Shown one piece after another: positions 8,970 to 16,648 of a DNA stretch of 24,331 nucleotides. The stretch comes from Clostridiales bacterium (GTDB taxonomy: Bacteria; Bacillota_A; Clostridia; Saccharofermentanales; Saccharofermentanaceae). Where the stretch lies: the NCBI GenBank assembly GCA_017537905.1, contig JAFYJX010000079.1:1-24331 (forward strand). The letters are read 5' to 3'. Position numbers and translations under genes: made by a program. The notes beneath the pieces are model-generated. The model saw nothing but the letters and a program-made list of their open reading frames with translations, ran no database searches and was not told the DNA's origin. Each line of letters starts with the position of its first letter. Position 1 is the stretch's first letter.

Positions 8970-8984
8970 CTGTTTCCGAAACAG
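8970..8984. promoter_or_regulatory. 15-bp perfect palindrome upstream of the yesL-like gene
   Basis: CTGTTTC-C-GAAACAG is perfectly symmetric around one central base. It lies 27 bases before the ATG at 8942 and just downstream of a possible -10 (TACAAT on the minus strand, 8992-8997), for which no good -35 is evident. The form and place suggest a repressor operator. Confidence 0.45.
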
Positions 8985-9028
8985 CGCACTTATTGTACAA
9001 CATATTCCGGATTATATCTTTTACTTTT

Positions 9029-9062
9029 AAAAAGCGGGCTGCCTCATAACAGAAGCAGCCCG
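9029..9062 (-). terminator. Rho-independent terminator of the sugar transporter genes
   Basis: Stem CGGGCTGC (9035-9042) with GCAGCCCG (9055-9062), 12-base loop, followed on the minus strand by C and TTTTT (9029-9033). It ends transcription after the second permease and separates it from the yesL-like gene. Confidence 0.85.
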
Positions 9063-9089
9063 GATTGGTAAACAATGTTTGTTAAGAGA

Positions 9090-10031
9090 TTATTCCTTAA
9101 CGCCGCCGATCGTAAGACCTGTAACGAAGTATCTCTGCAGGAACGGATAGAGGGCAAGGATAGGTGCCATTGTCGCAATAGTAGCGGCTGCTCTTACCGT
9201 AACAGGAACGATCGTAGCTACGGATGATGCTGTAGCTGAAGTACCTGCCTGCTTACCACCTGTGTTTGCCGATACGGAGTCAAGCAACTTACGGAGCTCG
9301 TACTGCAATGTTGTGTACTGAGGGTCGAATCTGTTGTACAGCATTGCGTCGAACCATGAGTTCCAGTGATATACAGCCTGGAAAAGTGCGATAGTTGCAT
9401 AAACCGGCATACAGAGAGGTGTGATGATCTTAATAAAGACGGTCATATATCCTGCACCTTCGAGCTGAGCAGCTTCTTCCAAGGAATCCGGAATACCAGC
9501 CATATAAGTTCTCATAACCATTACGTTAAAAGCACTTACCATACCCGGGATGATATAAACCCAGAAACTTGAAGTAAGGTGGAGATATCTGAAAAGGATC
9601 AAGCCGGGGATCAGTCCTGCGTTTGCATACATTGTGATGATCCAGAACAGTGAAAGACCCGATTTGAACAAGAACTTCTTACGGCTCAGGATGAAAGAAA
9701 GCAATGCGTTGGCAGCCAATGATGTAAAGGTACCAAGCAATGTTCTTGCAATCGTGACCCATAAGCCCTGACGGATACCCGGTCTGTTGAAGATGATCTC
9801 TTCATAGTTCTTTGTGGAGAAGACACGGGGCAGCAGGTGGATTCCGCCTCTTACGGCATCGTTACCTTCGTTAAATGAGATCGCGAGTGTATTAAGTACC
9901 GGATAAAGGGTTACAACCGCGAACAGTAAAAGGAATGTTGTATTGAAGACATAGAAGATAACATCTTCAGTAGCCATTCTCTTTTTGCGATGAATTCTAA
10001 TGGATTCAACTTCATTTGAAATGTCTGACAT
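9090..10031 (-). CDS. ABC transporter permease, YtcP/LplC-type (MalG-like)
   Basis: Second membrane subunit of a type I sugar importer, 313 residues. Six hydrophobic segments are seen, the first at about 25-48 (VFNTTFLLLFAVVTLYPV). The cytoplasmic loop that docks the ATPase carries the EAA motif, here EEAAQLEGAGYMTVFIKIITP. The C-terminus ends FVTGLTIGGVKE, typical of the LplC/YtcP group for complex oligosaccharides. The ATG at 10031 has AAAGGGGG eight bases upstream; longer in-frame starts overlap the preceding gene and lack a ribosome site. It is 19 bases after the first permease and followed by a terminator. The substrate is not readable from sequence. Confidence 0.93.
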   Translation of the reverse strand: MSDISNEVESIRIHRKKRMATEDVIFYVFNTTFLLLFAVVTLYPVLNTLAISFNEGNDAVRGGIHLLPRVFSTKNYEEIIFNRPGIRQGLWVTIARTLLGTFTSLAANALLSFILSRKKFLFKSGLSLFWIITMYANAGLIPGLILFRYLHLTSSFWVYIIPGMVSAFNVMVMRTYMAGIPDSLEEAAQLEGAGYMTVFIKIITPLCMPVYATIALFQAVYHWNSWFDAMLYNRFDPQYTTLQYELRKLLDSVSANTGGKQAGTSATASSVATIVPVTVRAAATIATMAPILALYPFLQRYFVTGLTIGGVKE

Positions 10032-10050
10032 GATTATTTCCCCCTTTCCT

Positions 10051-11028
10051 TTAGAATAGACGCTCGTCGCCCCTCTTTTTGGCGATGGCATTGGATACGA
10101 CAATGAACGTCATAGCTACGACAGTCTTAAAGATACCGGCTGCAGTACCTAATGAATAGTCCATGTTTCTTCCGTCAAGTGCCCAGTCGAGGATGTAGAT
10201 GTCGATAGTTCTTGAAACGTCACGTACAAGGTCATTACCGAGCAAGTACTGGATCTCGAATCCGGCATTGAGGACATTACCCAGGTTCATCAAAAGAAGG
10301 ATCATTATTGTAGGACGGATTCCCGGAAGAGTAACATACTTGATCTTCTGGAAACGTCCGGCACCGTCGATCGATGCCGACTCGTAAAGACAAGGGTCGA
10401 TCGAGGTGATAGCTGCAAGATAAATAATTGCATTCCAGCCTGTCTCTTTCCAAAGATGGCTGAATGTAACGATAGGCCAGAACCAGCCTTCGATCTGTAG
10501 GAACGGATAGGGCTTATCAACGATATGAAGACCCGTAAGGATCTCATTGATAACTCCCGTAGAAGTAAGAGCATCGTGAACGATAGCAACTACGATGATC
10601 CATGAAAGGAAGTGAGGCATATAAGAGATCGTCTGAATGGTCTTCTTAAAATACTTATTCCTAACTTCGTTAAGGAGAATAGCAAATCCGATTGCAAAGA
10701 CTGTGCTGAAAACGAGGTTGAGCACACCCATTGCAAAGGTATTTCTTATTACCATGATGAAGGTTTTATCGCTGAAAAGGAATTTAAATTTATCAAGGCC
10801 AACAAACTTAGAACCTGTAAGGCCATCGGCATATACGAAGTTCTGGAAGGCCATGATCCAGCCTACGAGAGGCAGATAATAGAAAATAATGCCATAGATT
10901 ACATATGCGACACTAATGGCAACAAGTACCCACTGTCTCTTGAATTCTTTCTGGAATTCAGCAACAGTCAGTCTTGGTTTTTTAACATCGGCTTCTTTGA
11001 CCGCTGATGTTGTGGCTGTGTTTTCCAT
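10051..11028 (-). CDS. ABC transporter permease, LplB-type (MalF-like)
   Basis: First membrane subunit of the sugar importer, 325 residues. After a cytoplasmic N-terminus of about 35 residues there are six hydrophobic segments; the first reads VLVAISVAYVIYGIIFYYLP. The ATPase docking loop is YESASIDGAGRFQKIKYVTL. The end AKKRGDERLF is the usual LplB-type tail. ATG at 11028 is preferred over TTG at 11037 since GGGAG sits nine bases before it. It follows the solute-binding protein gene after a 99-base gap containing a long stem-loop. No ATPase gene is found in this locus. Confidence 0.94.
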   Translation of the reverse strand: MENTATTSAVKEADVKKPRLTVAEFQKEFKRQWVLVAISVAYVIYGIIFYYLPLVGWIMAFQNFVYADGLTGSKFVGLDKFKFLFSDKTFIMVIRNTFAMGVLNLVFSTVFAIGFAILLNEVRNKYFKKTIQTISYMPHFLSWIIVVAIVHDALTSTGVINEILTGLHIVDKPYPFLQIEGWFWPIVTFSHLWKETGWNAIIYLAAITSIDPCLYESASIDGAGRFQKIKYVTLPGIRPTIMILLLMNLGNVLNAGFEIQYLLGNDLVRDVSRTIDIYILDWALDGRNMDYSLGTAAGIFKTVVAMTFIVVSNAIAKKRGDERLF

Positions 11029-11050
11029 GCTAAGCAACTCCCATTAAGAA

Positions 11051-11089
11051 TGGTGGCAACCACAGCAGTTTTGTCCATGGTTGCCACCA
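11051..11089 (-). other. Intercistronic stem-loop between solute-binding protein and permease genes
   Basis: Perfect 12-bp stem (11051-11062 with 11078-11089; GGTGGCAACCA against TGGTTGCCACC plus an outer T-A pair) and a 15-base loop. On the minus strand it follows the solute-binding protein stop by 38 bases. The following ATTCTTAATG is a poor U-tract, so it is more likely an mRNA-stabilising or partial-termination element that keeps binding-protein expression above permease expression. Confidence 0.7.
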
Positions 11090-11127
11090 CAATCGTCTAA
11101 TTAATCAACTCGGATTAAATGTTGTGA

Positions 11128-12846
11128 TTAAGCCGGTTTCCAGCCGTGAGACTGAGCTGTAGCAAGTCTTGCATCAACTTCAGCCTGAGCTTCCTTAAGG
11201 AAGTCCTGAGGGTTGCACTCAGCATAAGCTGCCTGGTAAGCTGCCCAATCTGTTTCGAAATCCTTAGAGATAACGATAGCAGGGAGCCACTTATGCTTAA
11301 CTTCGCCCATCTTCTTCCAAGCTGTACCACCTGCTGTGTCTGTGCTTACGCCATTAGACCATGACCAGAGAGGATACCAAGGAAGTGTTGTTTCTGTAAC
11401 TACGTACTTAGAACCTACCATGTCAGCATAGTTGCCTGCACCGTAAGCTTCGAAGCACTTCTTAAGAGGAGCTGCGAGACCAGCGAGGAACTCTGCAGGC
11501 TGCTCAGCAGGCTGCATGTAGTTCTTACCGTCCTTGGAAATACCATTCCACTGAGGCATGTAAGAATATTCGCAAGAATGCTTAGCCTTGTAGCTGTCGC
11601 TCTTCCAGTTCTCTCTCATCTCTTCTGTTCTGTAGTAGCAGCCCTTATCGTCAACCTTGTAGTCAACATCCTTAACGCCCCAGAAACGGAGGTCATGGAT
11701 TTCCTGGTCGAGGAGCTGGCTTAAGAACTTGAATGCGAGATCAGGATCCTTGCATGCTGTTGTTACAGCGCAGCCGGAAGCGTTGTTGAGCTCGTCACCG
11801 TAGGAGTGCCACTGCTGCTCCATACCAGCCTTAGCTGTGAGTCCGAGAGGTACATAGTCACATCCGAGCTCGTCGAGACGGAATGTAGAACCATCGGAAG
11901 CCTTAAGAGGTGAAGAGAAAGGTCCCATGATGCTGTAAGCGAAGTCCCAATACTGATCGCAGAGACCGAGAACAGCACCTGTAGAAAGCTTGGAGATATA
12001 CTCGTCGTATGTCTGTACAGCAAAGTCAGGATCGATGTTGCCCTTTGTGTACTCTTCGTTGAGCTTCTTGAAGTACATCTTAGCTGTATCTGTTGTGTTG
12101 TAGTCAACTACCTTAGGCTTATCTGTGCCTTCGTCAATGTTAACGATAACGCAGCCATCGTTCGGATAACCATCGAGGAACATAGGAGCGTTCTCAAGGC
12201 AGTAATACTTCCAGTCTTCGCAGAGACATGTATAAGGGATAACCTTTGTTCCGTTAGGAAGTGTAGGATTCTCTTTTGCATACTTCTCGAGGATCTCGAA
12301 ATACTGGTCAAGAGTCTCGATCTTAGGATAGCCATAAGCTTCGAGTACACGAGCCTGGATCCAGAAAGCCTCACCGTTGTGGCCTGTTGTTGTATCGTCC
12401 TTGTAGTGGTTGCCGAATACGTTAGCCCAGTAGATCTTTCCGTCGTCCTGTCTGAACTTATCCCACTCTTCATCAGTATACATTTCCTTGAGGTTAGGAT
12501 ACTTCTCAAGATAAGGATCCCAAGCTACGAGTAAGTGGTTCTGATAGAGCTGGATGCAGCCGTCGCCGCCATCGATGAAGTCAGGTAACTTACCTGAAGC
12601 GATGATGGAGCCGATAGCCTCACCTGCGTTCTGACCTGTAAGCCAGGATTCCTTAACACGGACGCCTGTCTTCTGCGCGATGATTTCCTTGATCTCGTTG
12701 CCCTCGTCCTTTTCCTTACCAGCCATTGCTGCGAACATTGTCATGTCAACGATTCCGCTGCCAGACTTGCCCTTAGCGCATGCTGTGAAAGAGGAAACTA
12801 CGAGCATAGATGCCAAGACCAATGAAACGATTTTCTTTGTCTTCAT
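11128..12846 (-). CDS. Lipoprotein solute-binding protein of the sugar ABC transporter (LplA/YtcQ-like)
   Basis: Captures the sugar outside the cell and delivers it to the two permeases. From the ATG at 12846 it has 572 residues: a signal peptide with two lysines then VSLVLASMLVVSS, and a lipobox FTAC with the lipidated cysteine at residue 23, followed by a GKSGSG linker. The frame remains open further upstream to 12903, but GGGAGG seven bases before 12846 decides the start. The large two-lobe fold is typical of LplA-type proteins (500-570 residues); visible pieces are TVEILDQYFEIL-like regions, CEDWKYYCLENAPM, and a tryptophan-rich stretch near the C-terminus (TTLPWYPLWSWSNGV), common in oligosaccharide-binding members. 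It lies upstream of both permeases and is preceded by a clear promoter and tandem repeats. Confidence 0.92.
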   Translation of the reverse strand: MKTKKIVSLVLASMLVVSSFTACAKGKSGSGIVDMTMFAAMAGKEKDEGNEIKEIIAQKTGVRVKESWLTGQNAGEAIGSIIASGKLPDFIDGGDGCIQLYQNHLLVAWDPYLEKYPNLKEMYTDEEWDKFRQDDGKIYWANVFGNHYKDDTTTGHNGEAFWIQARVLEAYGYPKIETLDQYFEILEKYAKENPTLPNGTKVIPYTCLCEDWKYYCLENAPMFLDGYPNDGCVIVNIDEGTDKPKVVDYNTTDTAKMYFKKLNEEYTKGNIDPDFAVQTYDEYISKLSTGAVLGLCDQYWDFAYSIMGPFSSPLKASDGSTFRLDELGCDYVPLGLTAKAGMEQQWHSYGDELNNASGCAVTTACKDPDLAFKFLSQLLDQEIHDLRFWGVKDVDYKVDDKGCYYRTEEMRENWKSDSYKAKHSCEYSYMPQWNGISKDGKNYMQPAEQPAEFLAGLAAPLKKCFEAYGAGNYADMVGSKYVVTETTLPWYPLWSWSNGVSTDTAGGTAWKKMGEVKHKWLPAIVISKDFETDWAAYQAAYAECNPQDFLKEAQAEVDARLATAQSHGWKPA

Positions 12847-12869
12847 TAGTAGACCTCCCGAATTAGATT

Positions 12870-12887
12870 CTCGCAAGATAATGCGAG
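12870..12887 (-). other. Leader hairpin of the solute-binding protein mRNA
   Basis: CTCGCA (12870-12875) and TGCGAG (12882-12887) form a perfect 6-bp stem with a six-base loop in the 5' leader, about nine bases after the expected transcription start near 12896. It could stabilise the transcript or be a binding site. Confidence 0.4.
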
Positions 12888-12902
12888 TATTTAGCAATTT
12901 CA

Positions 12903-12931
12903 ATTATATGGTTGCCCCATTTTTGCCACAA
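12903..12931 (-). promoter_or_regulatory. Promoter of the solute-binding protein gene
   Basis: On the minus strand, -35 TTGTGG (12926-12931), 17-bp spacer, -10 TATAAT (12903-12908). The -10 is perfect and the -35 is imperfect, as expected for a promoter needing an activator. Predicted start is near 12896. Confidence 0.7.
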
Positions 12932-12973
12932 CCCGAGAAACTCTTAACAAACAACCGATAAACTCTACAAAAA
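12930..12973 (-). promoter_or_regulatory. Tandem 22-bp direct repeats: probable YesN-type regulator binding site
   Basis: Two adjacent 22-bp units, 12952-12973 and 12930-12951, match at 16 of 22 positions; both carry AGAGTTT then TCGG. They are in direct orientation, two helical turns apart, and the inner unit touches the -35 box. This is the arrangement used by AraC-family activators; the adjacent AraC-type response regulator gene is the obvious candidate. Confidence 0.6.
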
Positions 12974-13030
12974 TGCAATGATTTCGACATGAATCACCAA
13001 TTGGTCCGCTCGGTTTTAGTGCATATTGCA

Positions 13031-13062
13031 CAAAAATAACGACCTGCGTTAAGCAGACCGCT
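13031..13062 (-). terminator. Probable terminator after the response regulator gene
   Basis: On the minus strand AGCGGTCTGC (13053-13062) pairs with GCAGGTCGTT (13038-13047), a 10-bp stem including three G-U pairs with a five-base loop, followed by ATTTTTG (13031-13037). It starts four bases after the response regulator stop. Confidence 0.6.
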
Positions 13063-13066
13063 CAAG

Positions 13067-14665
13067 TTAGTCACCCCTGTTGGTTTTCCGGTACTTGGAT
13101 GGCGTACATCCCATGATCTCAATGAATTTGCGGATAAAATAGTCGCTGTCCTTGTATCCTACGTCTTCTGCGATACGGTTTATCTTCTTATCCGTATTGA
13201 TTATCTGACGCGCAGCTTCCTTGATCCTGTAATTTGTCAGGTAGTTTTTGAAAGACTCCCCGTATTTTTTCCTGAAGACCTGTCCTAAGTAGGAACTGTT
13301 GATGTGATATTTGTCGCCCAGATATTTAAGACTTATGTCGCCTGCATAGTTTTCCCTGATCTCGGCTTCTATTACTGCGAGTATTCCGTGGGAGATGCTC
13401 TTTCGGAGTTCGGAAAGATATGAGGCATATTCAAGTGCGAACGTTTTCAGGTGCTGGTAAGAGCCTCTGGCAAACGCATCACCCGAAGCCTGTTCCGAAA
13501 TATACTGGATGATCTCTTCCTGGTTGACCGTATCGTCCAGTTCGCTTGCCAGATGGATCAGCTGGAACAGAAGATAGTTGATATTAAGGTCGAATGCCAC
13601 GTTGTTGCTGTCCTTGCCTCTGAGCTCTTTGTGGAGCTTTTCGATGCCGGACTCGATCGCAGAAGGATCGTTCTTGGCGATAGAGCCGATTATCTCGTCG
13701 ATCGTATTCTTGCAGAGGACGATACCGCTGTAATTGGTATCAGTCTCTTCGTAGAAATAGAGTTTCTTGGTGTTATGGAATCCGGCGATACTCTTAAGTC
13801 TCTTGCAGGATTCGTAGGATTCGGAGAGCGAAGCGATATCAGGTACGATCTTTCCGCAATACATTCTTACGGGCTTAATGAACAGAACTTCTATCTTTCT
13901 TATAAGCTGGTTTAAGAATTCGTTCTCGGACATGTCGCGCATCGCAGCCATGTTCTCGCAATATATAAAGCCTACATCGTAGATATCTTCATCGTAAGGT
14001 ACTTCCAGTGTGAAGTGGTTCACATATTCTTTCAGGGTCTCCCTGCACGCATTGAGGAGCTGCTTTTGTATGGCGCCCATATCGTAATCGTCTGATACGG
14101 CAGTATCGGCTTCCGCGTCTCTTTGGACGAAACCGATATAGATAAATCTCAATCCGCCGGAGAGCTGGAGATGCTTATTGGCGTATTCGATCTCCTCTTC
14201 TGCATATTTGCCTCTGATGATGTGCCTTATAACTCTCGAAAGATATGCGTCCTCCATCTTCTCTCTGTCTTTTCTCAATATGATGGATTCGCGGTTCAGG
14301 TTGGAAACTTTACGCAATACGGCGATAAGTTCCTCTTCTTCTACCGGCTTAAGGATATAGTCCAGGCACCCGTTCCTTATTGCCCTTTGTGTATAAGCAA
14401 AATCGTCATAGCCTGTAAGAAGTACGAACTCGGCATCGGAGATCTTCTCGTTCTTGACTGTCTCTAAAAGTTCCAGACCTGTCATTTCAGGCATACGGAT
14501 ATCGGAGATTATGAGATCCACCTGATTCTCTTTCAGATATTTCAATGCTTCTTTTCCGTTGGAACAGGTGGCCGCGATCTCGAATCCGCCGCTCTCCCAG
14601 TCGATCAGGACCTGAAGACCCTGGAGGATATAAGGTTCGTCATCTACAAGCATTACTTTAAGCAT
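13067..14665 (-). CDS. YesN-type response regulator with AraC-family DNA-binding domain
   Basis: Transcription regulator of the kinase encoded just upstream. 532 residues: an N-terminal receiver domain (1-120) with the acidic pair DD at 8-9, phospho-acceptor aspartate 55 in IISDIRMPEMTG and the conserved lysine in YILKPVEE near 107; a central region of about 300 residues without a recognised motif; and a C-terminal AraC helix-turn-helix pair (last 100 residues) with INSSYLGQVFRKKYGESFKN and IAEDVGYKDSDYFIRKF. ATG at 14665 follows AGGAGAG. It lies nine bases downstream of the kinase gene. It probably activates the solute-binding protein promoter 220 bases downstream, where tandem 22-bp repeats are found. 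Bacillus YesN is shorter (about 370 residues); the long middle region resembles the longer Clostridia and Paenibacillus versions. Confidence 0.92.
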   Translation of the reverse strand: MLKVMLVDDEPYILQGLQVLIDWESGGFEIAATCSNGKEALKYLKENQVDLIISDIRMPEMTGLELLETVKNEKISDAEFVLLTGYDDFAYTQRAIRNGCLDYILKPVEEEELIAVLRKVSNLNRESIILRKDREKMEDAYLSRVIRHIIRGKYAEEEIEYANKHLQLSGGLRFIYIGFVQRDAEADTAVSDDYDMGAIQKQLLNACRETLKEYVNHFTLEVPYDEDIYDVGFIYCENMAAMRDMSENEFLNQLIRKIEVLFIKPVRMYCGKIVPDIASLSESYESCKRLKSIAGFHNTKKLYFYEETDTNYSGIVLCKNTIDEIIGSIAKNDPSAIESGIEKLHKELRGKDSNNVAFDLNINYLLFQLIHLASELDDTVNQEEIIQYISEQASGDAFARGSYQHLKTFALEYASYLSELRKSISHGILAVIEAEIRENYAGDISLKYLGDKYHINSSYLGQVFRKKYGESFKNYLTNYRIKEAARQIINTDKKINRIAEDVGYKDSDYFIRKFIEIMGCTPSKYRKTNRGD

Positions 14666-14674
14666 AGTTCTCTC

Positions 14675-16450
14675 CTACTCCGCTATAGTGATCATATCCG
14701 CAGGTATCGTAATGATGACACTCATGCCGATACCCTTTTCGCTCTCTATCGTAAACTTCGCCTGGTCCTTGAACATCATCTTGATCCTGAGGCAGGCATT
14801 GAGGATTCCTACGTGCTTTGCCTTCTTAACGGCGGCAATGGTAACGTCGTTCATCTTCCTCTGAAGCTGGATAACATCCTTTTCTTCCATGCCGTCACCG
14901 GTATCTTCAACTTCGATGACGATGTTATCTCCTTCTTTATTTACCCTGACGAATATCCATCCCTGTGATGCCTTGGATTCGATGCCGTGGATGCAGGCAT
15001 TCTCAACGAAGGTAACGAGTGTGAGCTTCGGAATGAGCATCTTCTTGCACTCTTCGCTGATATCGATATCAAATGAGATCCTGTCTCCGAAACGGTAGCT
15101 CTGGAGCTGGAGGTAGGCATCGATGAATTCTTCCTCCTCCTGGATCGTTACCGCGTCGTCATGCCACTCAACATTCTGTCTTTCCATGACAGCGAGCCTT
15201 TGTACCATCTCGGCAGTCTCATTCTCGCCTTTGAGGATGCTGTGCATTCTGATACTTTCAAGCGCATTGAAAAGGAAGTGCGGATTGATCTGGCTCTGGA
15301 GCGCCAAGAGTTCGGCATTCTTACGTGCCAGGTCGGATTCCTGTTCCCTGAGCTTGTCTTTATAGATCGTGTTCGTGAGTTTATTGTTAATGTCTACGAT
15401 CCTGTTGTAGTTATGCATCAGTTCGGAGATCTCGTCGGAACCGCTGATCTCTTTTATCGGCTGGAAGTATTCTTTGCCGCCCTCACCGAATGCCTTGCCG
15501 AGGATCGTGATTCTGTCAGTGATGGACCTTTCGAGGATCTTCAAAAGGAGGATCGGCAGGATGAGCGTAAAGAGAATGATAAGGAACGTAATGAGAATGT
15601 GCTCGCTGATGACTTTGAGGACCGTGAATTCTTCCGTGAACGCGTAGAACGTAAACGTGTTGTCGTACATGTTGACTTCCCTTACGGTCACGTTGGCAAC
15701 CTTGGATGCTCTGTCGGCGATCTCCGCAACGCTCGCTCCGTCTCCCTTGCTGGAATACATAACGTAATCACCGCAGCAAAGATACATGGAACAGTTTATC
15801 GGGGTCTCTGACAGTTCACCGTATATTCTCGACATCTTGTGCTCGATGGTTATTATCCTTGTCAGTTTTAATGCGGATTTTGCATTATCCATCTTACGGA
15901 CATAAATGAAACGGTCCCTGTCGGTAGTAAGAACAACAGGATCACTGTCGTAATAGGCATAGGCCGCTTCGTTCGCATCAGTCTTTACGAATTGCTTGTA
16001 CCATTGTTCGTTATAAGCTTCCTTGATGTTATGGAAATAGTGACCGCTCATCATGGATTCGTTGTCCGAGTAGATAACGATCCTGTCCTGGTTGATATTT
16101 GATAATGTCGCGAAGAATGAAGTGGAGACGGTATAGATATAACTGTTGAAATATCCGTAAGGGATATCGTATTCGGTATCGATAAATGTGTTGAGGTCTT
16201 TGTTAAGGTCGATCGCCGTTGCAACCTGGGCATCGTACTGGAGAATGTCCTGAATCTGGTTTTCGTAAGCGTTAATGGCATCTTCCCTGTATTTTCTCTG
16301 GTTGTCGAGTTCTGCTTCGAAAACGGACCTGAACAAAACTGCATCGGTAATGATCAAGGGAATGATGACGCCGAAAATATACATGAAAAGGAATTTCTTA
16401 TTTAGTTTTAACTGGTTGAAAAAATTCCTTGCCCTGACGAATTTGAACAT
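14675..16450 (-). CDS. YesM-type sensor histidine kinase (His_kinase family)
   Basis: Membrane sensor kinase that likely detects an extracellular sugar and phosphorylates the regulator encoded next. From ATG 16450 (GGGGA upstream) it has 591 residues. The first membrane helix is about 17-40 (KKFLFMYIFGVIIPLIITDA), the extracytoplasmic sensor covers about 41-280, and the second helix is about 283-305. A HAMP-like segment follows. The phospho-acceptor is His391 in QSQINPHFLFNALESIRMHS. The ATPase domain shows the N-box TFVENACIHGIE and G-box EDTGDGM. An upstream TTG frame (16528) lacks a ribosome site. The gene is transcribed divergently from the esterase-GH43 gene across a 198-base gap. Confidence 0.93.
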   Translation of the reverse strand: MFKFVRARNFFNQLKLNKKFLFMYIFGVIIPLIITDAVLFRSVFEAELDNQRKYREDAINAYENQIQDILQYDAQVATAIDLNKDLNTFIDTEYDIPYGYFNSYIYTVSTSFFATLSNINQDRIVIYSDNESMMSGHYFHNIKEAYNEQWYKQFVKTDANEAAYAYYDSDPVVLTTDRDRFIYVRKMDNAKSALKLTRIITIEHKMSRIYGELSETPINCSMYLCCGDYVMYSSKGDGASVAEIADRASKVANVTVREVNMYDNTFTFYAFTEEFTVLKVISEHILITFLIILFTLILPILLLKILERSITDRITILGKAFGEGGKEYFQPIKEISGSDEISELMHNYNRIVDINNKLTNTIYKDKLREQESDLARKNAELLALQSQINPHFLFNALESIRMHSILKGENETAEMVQRLAVMERQNVEWHDDAVTIQEEEEFIDAYLQLQSYRFGDRISFDIDISEECKKMLIPKLTLVTFVENACIHGIESKASQGWIFVRVNKEGDNIVIEVEDTGDGMEEKDVIQLQRKMNDVTIAAVKKAKHVGILNACLRIKMMFKDQAKFTIESEKGIGMSVIITIPADMITIAE

Positions 16451-16585
16451 GTGGTCCCCGCTTGATGCAAATAAATGGTCCTTAGTGTCACACCCTAATA
16501 TGTTATAGAAAACATATTCCCTTTGCAAATGAACTTGCTGCCCGAAAGAGTTGATTTAGTCAGGTTTTATCTGTAATTTATCCCG

Positions 16586-16614
16586 TTGATTATTCAATTT
16601 GGTTTACCTAACAT
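16586..16614 (+). promoter_or_regulatory. Possible promoter of the esterase-GH43 gene
   Basis: TTGATT (16586-16591), 17-bp spacer, TAACAT (16609-16614); each hexamer matches consensus at four of six positions. Predicted start near 16621, giving a 28-base leader with AGGAG before ATG 16649. No clean copy of the 22-bp repeat found before the solute-binding protein gene is visible here. Confidence 0.4.
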
Positions 16615-16648
16615 AAATGTAAGTAATCTTTTATAACAGGAGTCACGC

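Noticed and set aside
12996..13005. Palindrome ACCAATTGGT upstream of the solute-binding protein gene
   Set aside because: Ten bases, about 90 bp from the promoter and with no partner; may be chance.
15161..15811. Plus-strand open frame of 216 codons opposite the kinase
   Set aside because: Opposite the conserved sensor kinase gene, rich in charged residues without family motifs and without a ribosome site.
16523..16528. TTGCAA with TATAAC at 16502-16507 as the kinase promoter
   Set aside because: The spacer is only 15 bp and the -35 is poor; not strong enough to list.
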